Source: Musa acuminata AAA Group
Lineage: Eukaryota > Streptophyta > Magnoliopsida > Zingiberales > Musaceae
Direction of reading: 5' to 3'
DNA: 64,000 nucleotides
Assembly: GCF_036884655.1 (NCBI RefSeq)
Contig: NC_088348.1
Span: 21,393,001 to 21,457,000, forward strand
The position numbers and the translations under genes are program-made. Position 1 is the first letter of the stretch. Every line of letters starts with the position of its first letter. The notes under the pieces are model-generated. The model did not search any database. It saw only the letters and a program-made list of their open reading frames with translations, and was not told the origin of the DNA. Of the stretch, positions 56,166-64,000 are shown piece by piece.

Positions 56166-59100
56166 TATATATGAATAATTAGATTAATTTCAATATAAGA
56201 TAAAATAAAAAAAAATTAATTTAAGATGAAATTGATATAAGCTAAGAAGATATATAGTTAGAAGAAACTAAACAATTACTATGCAAAAATAAAAAGAGAC
56301 TTAAAAAGATTCTTTTAAAAGATATAAATAAAAATTTAAGTATTTTTAATTTAATTATGAATATGATGTTTGAGAGAACACGATGATAATAAAAAAATTC
56401 ATTTAATCGATCTTAAATAATAATGAATTATGATTTTATTATTATTATTATTGTATTGACCCTCCCCCATAACATGGATTGATGAAAGTTTAATGGGCTG
56501 TCTTCAACAAAAATAGCCTTTGAAAAGAACATATCTTCAAAGGAAGCCGCCGTTGAGTTCACTCGTGGCCACCATCGCTGCACCTACAGTGATCAGATGG
56601 GGAAATGGTGTTGAGAATAATTAAAGAAATCAAAACATTTTCTCATATCCTCTCACTTTTGGTTATATTTATTTTTGTTATATCGGAAATGCCTCATATG
56701 TCGGCAATAGTCCTTTTATATCTTTCTTAACTATCACAAGCAAGAAGAATTAGATTCGATTCAATCGATGATTAGCTTCATGTGATCAGAGGTGTCGCCA
56801 TTAAATAAAGTCTCTTTCTCGTTAAATAAGCAGATTAAATATATGAGACTCTTTTGTAATTAATCACTCGATGCGTATGCTTTGTCATACACTTCCTATT
56901 TAAATCTTTTGTCGGCACAAAAAGTGCATCGAGATTAGCATGTGGCTGTGTTCGAGAGACCCCAAGGAATTCCGGCTGGAAATGAGGCTGAGAAATGATC
57001 AAAGAAATATTCGACTTGGCAAATAGGAAAATTTTGTCTTCATATTCTCACGAATCTTAAGCTTCACTTCTTCGTATCCATCAATCTTTTCTTTTTTTTT
57101 TTTAATTTCAAAGGGCAAACAATGATGGTGGATTTTAATCCTATGATGATCTGACAAATTCTTTAGTAGCAAAGGTATTTATCATCTTTCGAAAATTATC
57201 AAATGAGGATTTAATCCTTCGGCCTTCATAAGCGAGTATAATGTATCGATCATATCAGTATTTTAAATATATAAATTTTATTAGATAAAAATATAAATCG
57301 TTTATATCTAGTAAGTGGCTATGAAACGTAATCCATAGATTAATGTTTTATGTATTCATTCTATCTTTGGATGTGTGATTAAGATAACTAATTAAGATCT
57401 ATAGGGCCAAAACAAATTAACAAGATTCATACCTATTATATCTAAAATATAATAGCCTTGGTTGGTCCGATTCATCTATCTAATATATCTAAAATATCAA
57501 AAAAATTATCTGTTTTCTACAAATCGGAAGAATGGATTAAAATAATAAATCCCCTCTCTATCAAACCTTACAATAGTTTTGGCCACAAGCATTTTTGTTC
57601 TTTTGAGCGGTAACAACTAAAGTGAGACTCTATCTTAGAATCAAATAATAGCTATTAACTTTTTTTAAAAATTAACATAATATTTTTTATCAGATATGAT
57701 CTAACTAATTAATTTATCGTAATTATATGACACAGTTAAACAAAGCATGTCATCTTCTTGAAGAACAAGAGGAAGTTATCATGGGTCATGAGATAGGGTG
57801 GTGTGAGTTTCATCCACCATTCTGTAATAAGTGTGACTATATAAAACAGTGTCACAAGATCAAATAAAAAATAAACTTCCTTTAATAACATTACTTTTTC
57901 AATGAGAGGATAAACTAATTTTTTCTACTTTAATCCCCTAATATTTTTTCCATTCTGTGATTTTTCTTAATTATTTCAATTGTATTTAGTAGCTTCATGG
58001 TTTTTCTTTCTATTGGAATCTTGGTTCAAATTGAGGGTGGGGTTAAGACTTCCCAATCCTAATCCAATCCAACCCAACCCAACCCAACCCAACCCAACCC
58101 ATAATTGATTGGGTTGCAACAAATCCCAGAATCTTATACATTAAACTCTTTAACATCTGTACAGGTGAATCTGAACCTTAAAAGTGTAAACCAATCAAAG
58201 AGAAGAATATTAATTAAAATATTATATAGTGACAGATGTAAGATTTATACTTAAATCAAGTAATATTTAAACTTAAATATTAACAAAAGACCTCACGAAA
58301 GTTGCAGACTCCTAAGACTTCATTTGAGGCAATGTGAGGAGTTGGGAAACAAGTCACAAAGGTGAAGGCGCCAATCCTTTTGTCCTATCAAGAAATGCTT
58401 CAACATGATCGATTCAAAGAAGTTATTGTCTGTGACATATATGAAAGGGAAGCCACTCTCGCAACAAAAACAGAGTAATCAATAGTTGTAAGTTCCTGTG
58501 TATGTCAAGAACTTAGCAACTCTGTGGCATAAAATAAGCAAAGCTCAATGGATTCTGTACACCACATGAAACATATATTAGTAATTTAAAGAGATGGACC
58601 ACAAAGGGACTGTTATCAGCAGTCTCAGCATGTCGACATGTGCTTGGCAAAATGCTCTCTTCCATGGCTGAATTATAGACAGGGTGCTGATCCATTGTAT
58701 CCAAATAACCAGTAATCTGAATGTAACTTTTGGCATAGTAATTGTACTTAATGATCACCATACTTATAAATCCATTTACCATAATTTCATGCTCAACAGG
58801 AATCTCAATGATATGACAATATCCCATTTAGTAGCTTATAATGCTGACTGTCAAATTTGCTTGCACAAATCTTTATATTTCAGCATGTATGTTTTCACCT
58901 GACATTTCTAAGAATATTCTCCTAACCTAACCTTTTCACACAAGGAGGAGGAAAGAAGCAAAAAAATACGTGTAGCCACTTTCTTGCCTAATCATACGCA
59001 TGATTAGTGCACATCTGCTTACCTAATTGTCTCTCTTTTAGGTTGGCGGATAGGCTATCTTTCGTGAGCTCTCAGAGCAATTTGGATGGAGTTCAGGTGT

Positions 59101-59881
59101 CACCGATTCTCATTATGTGTTGCAATGATTGTTGGGACAGACAAATTAAAGAGAAACTTTTTCTTTTTACAAGATACTTATTTTTTATAATTGTCATTCA
59201 TTATTCTCCTATCAAACTGTCACTCATTTCATTGTCATCGTTACTCCATTATAAATTATTCTACTAAAAAGATATCCGAATCACCATGAAAGGTACATAA
59301 TCCTTTTTCAATCACATATTATAAATAAAATATTATATGTTTCGCATCTTTACTTCAATTATAATTTTAACCTTTAATACCATCATTTTTATTTGGACCG
59401 AGAAGACTCCGAACCTAAAACTCAAGGATGTCACCATTGACTTGAGTGTCCAAGAAAGATTTTTTGAATCTTCAACTTCTTTTTATCTTACAATAAATTA
59501 CTCATTTAAAGAAAAATTTAAAAATTCTTCTATTTCTTTTTCTTATTAAAAACTATTTCTCTAAACTAAAAAAAAATAATTATGTAATTGACGATAAACT
59601 AAGGAATATAAATTTGATCAATCCGTTTGAATCGATACGAATGACTGCAGGCGTCAATGATAGAAGAAAAACAGACCTTATCGATTGAGAATGTTAAATG
59701 ATAATCCACTAAAAAGGTCTACTGATAAATGATGGATGTGATTTTTTGAAGTTTTAAAAAGATTTACACTTTTGACTTACCACCCTACTGTCCAACTTAG
59801 GACCATTCAAAAGGAAGAAGAGAGAGACCTAAGAATACTAAACAATCTTCGTTGATGAACTCTTCCATCGACATATATTTT
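56166..59881. other. AT-rich intergenic region
   Basis: No gene supported on either strand. The longest frame (58513-58827, -, 104 residues) shows no motif. Contains ATT repeats (56438-56453), an (AACCC)6 microsatellite, and an A-rich tract near 59560. No LTR ends or transposase seen. Confidence 0.5.
58071..58100. repeat. (AACCC)6 microsatellite
   Basis: Six perfect AACCC units, continuing less perfectly to the left (CCAATCC). Not the plant telomere repeat, which is a heptamer. Confidence 0.95.
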
Positions 59882-60242
59882 TTAGATGCAGATGACAACA
59901 CGTTTATGTTCATCATCAACACGTTTACGTTTATGTTCCTCAGCTAATTGACTCTTATGGATTACCCACGGGGACACGATCCCTACAATATCAACCCGAG
60001 TGTGGGTCTTGGAAGGAAGATGTAGCGCCACATTGGATGTGCCACCAGAAATTCGGGATAACAACTGTCCTCCTCCCGCGTCGTCTGGCATCGAGTCGAT
60101 CAGCGTCGCCGTAACAAGGATCGCTCCGGAAAACTCGGGATGGTGCCACATGATGCTGTCCCGCATATCTCGGGTGGTGGATGCCCGAAGGTACACTCGT
60201 TGCCCGGGGGTTGGTCGTCGCACAAAGGCCTTATACGATCGA
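59882..60242 (-). pseudogene. GC-rich coding-like fragment cut by an LTR, family unknown
   Basis: An open frame on the minus strand runs to the edge of LTR K. The nominal ATG (60248-60250) lies in the LTR, so the true upstream part is missing. Residues include KAFVRRPTPGQRVYLRAST, SIMWHHPEFSGAILVTATL, then GGQLLSRISGGTSNVALHLP and VDIVGIVSPWVIHKSQL, with a basic tail KRKRVDDEHKR. GC content from 59990 to 60240 stands out against AT-rich flanks, as expected for exon DNA. I cannot name the family. Possible origins: a captured or broken host gene, or a relic of an integrated plant virus. Both are untested. Confidence 0.35.
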
Positions 60243-60593
60243 TGTAACATCCCTCATTTTTGAAAAAAATTGTAAGGGCTTATCTATAATGTAAGGACCT
60301 AAGAGTAAATATTAGAAATTCGATATAATTTATGAAAGATTCAGATTTAAGTTAAAGAAAAAAAAATAGTGAACATGTGTCACTAGCTAACCTAATGATG
60401 CCACCTATGTTTATTTTATGGATGACACCTAAGCCCCTTTCATGCATGCTTGCTACCTTGCAACCCTTATATTAGTTAAATCTAATGTATTAAAAGAGAA
60501 ATAAAAGGATACAAACTTAAGAAACTGCAGCTAATGTTGGTTTGTGAAGAAGAGGAAGAAGAAGAAAAAAAGCTTTACTTTAGCTCAAGGTTT
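60243..60593 (+). repeat. Fragment K: start of a Tekay-like LTR related to J
   Basis: TGTAACATCCCTCATTTTT, then the same landmarks as J's LTRs: TGTGTCACTAGCTAACCTAA (60377) and TTTCATGCATGCTTGC. It breaks at 60593 where element H is inserted; the rest would lie beyond the window. Confidence 0.88.
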
Positions 60594-62334
60594 TGTTAGG
60601 ATCAAGAGCACTAAAGGGGGGGGGGGGGTGTGAATTAGTGTAGTGGAAAACTTTTGATGATTAAAACTACATTCGCACGTTGAAATCCGATTCCCACGTA
60701 AAAGTCATTTCGTGCAGATAATAACTTTGAAAGCTTACGGAAACGTATTTGAAGTAAAGTAAGGAAGACAGTTTGCAGTTAAGATAAATAGCACAAAGGA
60801 AATGCAAACCAGATTTTAGAGTGGTTCGGTCAAACGTAACCTACATCCACTTTCGACTTCCTCCTCCGACGAAGTCATTGACGCCACTAGAGGCCTTCCT
60901 TCAATAGGCGAAGGTCAATCACCCTTTTACAGTTTTACTCCTTTTGACGGGCTTAGGAGACAACCCTTACAAACTTTTCTCTCATCTCTTGAAAGATCAA
61001 AACTTGGAAGAAAAGAGGGAGGAGAACTTCTAGCCTTTACAACACTTTTGAGCTCTAAAAATCATAGAGTAAGATTGGATTTTTAGTGCTTTTGGTTACC
61101 CTTTCATGCAAGAAAGGGTGGGATTTATATAGGCCCCAAACTGGTTTGAATTTGGAGCTCAAAAATATCTTTTCCCGGATTTCCGGGGTCCTAGCGGTAC
61201 TACCTCCTGACTGGGGCAGTACAACCGCCTGACAGAGCTCGAAGACCAAGCTCTAGCGGTGCCACTGCCTGACAGGGGCAGTTGCACCACCCAGTCTCAC
61301 TCGGAGACTGAGCCGAGGCGGTGCCACCGCCTGACTAGGGCGGTTGCACTGCCCAGTCTCACTCGGAGACTGAGCCCAGGCGGTGCCACCGCCTAACCTG
61401 GGCGGTTGCACCACCCAGCTTTCTTGGGAGACCATCTCTTGGGCGGTGCCACCGCCGACCCTGGCAGTGCCATCGCCTAGCAGGAATTCTGGTCCGAATG
61501 GGTTGATCCATTCGACCCAATTTGGGTCTATCAAGGGCCCAATTGCCCCCAGATTAAGTTAATGGGATCACCTCCCATTCCTAACTTAATCTACATGCTA
61601 ACTACGATATTTCTTAAGACATTTAATGCAACTTGCTCCAGTGCGTCAATCGCTTCTTTCGGCGAGCTTCCGGCGAACTTCCGGCGAACATCCGACGAAC
61701 CTTCGGCAATGCTTCGGTGGACTTCCGGCAAACTCCTGGACTTGCGAAGATCCACTTGGCGAGTTCCGATGAGCTTCTTTGGCAAGCTCCTAGACTTCTT
61801 GGATTTGTTCCCACAGAACCTCCGACGACTGTCCGGACTTCCGTCGAACTCTCGAACCCCTAACGTGATCATAGTCTTGACTCCGGCGCAACTCCTGCTG
61901 CATGTCTTACTTCCATCATAGTTAATCCTGCACATGTAAAACAAAACTTTGATCGAGATAATTAATCCTAAGCAATTAACCAAGTTATCTGGCATGTCAT
62001 TGGTCCCTCGACGCTTCATTCGATTCTTCGGTGCATCGTCCTTTCCTACGACCTATTGCCCAATCGGCTAGTTGACTCTGCAACTCCGATATCCTTGGCA
62101 CAATACCCGCTCTTCTTGGCCCGATGCCCGAGTCCACGGCCCGAAGCCTTCTGTTGATACGTTGACCGATTCACCGGCCTAACGTCCAATCTTCTGACAT
62201 GTTCCTCCAGCCCAACATGATTTTTTCTGCTTTAATTGTCTCATCCTGATCGAAGCATACCGCGTCACTCAAAACGCAGATTAAAACATAAACACATATC
62301 AAGTGGTTTCATCATCAAAATATGAGATTCAACA
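60594..62334 (-). repeat. 3' LTR of element H
   Basis: TGTTAGGATCAAGAG (E-type U5 end) to GAGATTCAACA, 1741 bp, the longest LTR of this family here. TATA-like ATTTATATAGG near 61134, dyad array 61192-61480, and the long U3 block (about 61930-62275) that E lacks. It therefore combines an E-like R/U5 half with the long U3. Confidence 0.9.
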
Positions 62335-62349
62335 ATCTGCCCCTTTTTG
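62335..62349 (-). other. PPT of element H
   Basis: CAAAAAGGGGCAGAT on the minus strand, with one C interrupting the purine run. Confidence 0.82.
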
Positions 62350-64000
62350 ACGACGACAACCACTTGATGACGGAGTTTAAACAAACTTCTCGTATCAATA
62401 TGCCATATTGATAGAAACTCTTGGATTCAAAAATCCAAGCAACATGTCATCATAAACTTATGTATAACATGTCATGTCATCAACATACTTCTCTCCCTTT
62501 GTCATCAATAAAAAGGAGAAGTACAACTATTCTTGTGTTTGTGATATAATTTAAACTCATTGCATGAAAAACATAATATCAGGTTTTATCATCATGTAGT
62601 TTTGAAGCTAGAAAATTTAGTAAGTATTACATCATGCTTAGAACATTCAAGCTATTAAGTTTTAGATATGTAAGTTTTACAACATACAAGATAGCACTTT
62701 TGCTTATTTTGAGATAGCAACTTCTACGTCATGCAAGCTAGCAAATTAGAGATGTTAAAGAAGGCAACTCTTGTTACTTGAAATATGCAAGTTGCAATGT
62801 TTGAGCTCGTAATTTTGCTTCCGTTGCAAAGTGCAAGTTTAGCATGTTTAGCTTTTCTTGAGATAGCAACTGTTTGCTTCTCTTTAGACTACAAGCTAGC
62901 AATTTTTACGATATGCAAGTTTTACTATATACAAGCTAGCTTTTCATCACAACATATAAGCACAAAAGCATAGCAAGATTCTTAAGTTCAATCATGGCAA
63001 TTCAACACTTGCTTCTTGTGCAAGATTGCACTTTGCTTTTCTTTACATGTTCTGATTAGCAAAAGCTTTCTCCTCTTTATTTTTGTCAAAAAGAAGAGAA
63101 GAGTACAAGCCAGCCAGCATTTGCCTTGAGCTAGCAATCTTTCTCCCCCTATGTCATTGCCGAAAAGAAGGAGAGGAACTAATGATTTAGACTTTTACAT
63201 AAACTATGAATTTGCATCAATCAATATTTCAATCATCACATGATACATACAAGACAACAATGCAAAGAAATCATGTCATGAAAGACATCAATTGTTAAAC
63301 ATGATATGATAATAGTCTCAAAAATTTCAATTTGCGATACATGTGATACATTGCGATACACTAAAAAATTTAATGCGATGCTTTTAAGGATTTCAACCTA
63401 TTTTTGATACAAAGCATGGCAAGAGCAATTATATTGCATGTTTTCTAAGTTTTGTATTTTTTGCTTCTTTCGAGATAGCAATTCTTTACTTCTCTTTATA
63501 TTGCAATATTTGCAATTCATTGGTAGTGTTCATGATAGCAAGTTCTTTCAATGAAATGATCGAGCTAGCAAATTTTCCTTCCTTTGAAATATGTAGGCTA
63601 GTCAACTAACTCCCCCTTTATCATTATCGAAAAGAAGGGAGAAATCAATGGCTAAAAAATTTAATCATTATACAAGCCATATTACAAAATCATGTCATGA
63701 TATCAAGAAAATTTAAGAAGGACATGATTCATTCGACAAATCTTTTTAATAGAGCAAAAGAATTATACAACTAAGGATTATGATTAAAATATATCAATAT
63801 CATAGATCAAGTCATGATTCATGATTCATCATAAAACAAATTAATTTTCAGTCATCACATAAGGCATTTAAAGAATTTTTAAAACATAGGAGAATGATTA
63901 ATTTAAGCATGCAATGTTTCAATCAAATTCAAGTGATAAATACCAATACTTTCATATTGTGAGTATCAATTCATGAATACCAAAAGATATTATTTGTGAT
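62350..64000 (-). other. Noncoding filler of element H (partial)
   Basis: PPT-like modules near 62490-62522, 63066-63098, 63139-63176 and 63609-63642; CAAGCTAGCAA-like motifs near 62735, 62893, 62931 and 63550. No gene seen. Confidence 0.72.

Larger units (their letters stand above)
60594..64000 (-). mobile_element. Element H: copia element of the gag-only type, runs off the right edge
   Basis: 3' LTR at 60594-62334, PPT, then filler DNA to the window end. The filler has the PPT-like modules and CAAGCTAGCAA motifs of B, F and G. gag and 5' LTR, if present, lie beyond 64000, so membership in the gag-only group is inferred from the filler. Confidence 0.82.

Noticed and set aside
58071..58100. 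(AACCC)6 as an interstitial telomere repeat
   Set aside because: The unit is a pentamer lacking the TAAA part of the plant telomere unit; it is an ordinary microsatellite.
58513..58827. 104-residue minus-strand frame
   Set aside because: No motif, AT-rich codon use like the background, and no splice or promoter support.

Overview
This window is plant nuclear DNA, most likely from a monocot. It holds dense LTR-retrotransposon sequence of Ty1/copia type (sirevirus, SIRE/Maximus-like) and Ty3/gypsy type around one short gene island with a GC-rich, alanine/glycine-rich exon style. A banana-family (Musaceae) genome would fit, but nothing here proves the genus.

Positions 1-41234 are one nest of retrotransposons inside retrotransposons, readable from LTR ends, primer-binding sites (PBS), polypurine tracts (PPT) and target-site duplications (TSD). 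I name the elements A to K. A is the outermost copia element (+ strand, left end outside the window). B is a gag-only copia element (-) in A's reverse transcriptase. C is a solo LTR (+, 9481-40521) in A's 3' LTR. D is a Ty3/gypsy chromovirus (+, 10707-40134) in C. E is a copia element with full gag-pol (-, 13470-29931) in D's protease. F is a young gag-only element (-, 19193-26466) in E. G is an older gag-only element (-, 32061-39758) in D's 3' LTR. TSDs read exactly for E (CTAAT), F (CAAAG) and G (GAGAG), and with one mismatch for C and D. Insertion order along the deepest line is therefore A, C, D, E, F.

From 41235 there is a decayed gypsy gag remnant. Then comes a miniature Tekay-like gypsy element (J, 42308-47641) with LTRs of about 2.9 kb, only about 0.42 kb inside, and a 30-bp minisatellite with higher-order structure. 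47642-49270 is unclassified.

The gene island is about 49.3-54.6 kb. It holds one well-supported host gene on the minus strand, a two-exon PB1-domain protein of 661 residues (50158-52233), and a possible small gene at 53293-53583. A solo LTR (I, 54640-56165) sits in a TA microsatellite. AT-rich intergenic DNA follows to about 59.9 kb, then a GC-rich coding-like fragment (59882-60242) cut by a Tekay-like LTR (K), itself interrupted by the 3' LTR of another copia element (H) that runs off the right edge.

The most interesting biology is the B/F/G(/H) group. These elements have complete LTR signals and a Gag lacking its zinc knuckle, no pol, and about 2.3-3.5 kb of AT-rich filler. The filler contains scattered CAAGCTAGCAA motifs and repeated PPT-like modules. 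The group also has a U3 block of about 300 bp that is absent from the pol-bearing elements A and E. It looks like a gag-only (TR-GAG-type) parasite lineage of the local sirevirus, and F has landed inside a pol-bearing relative.
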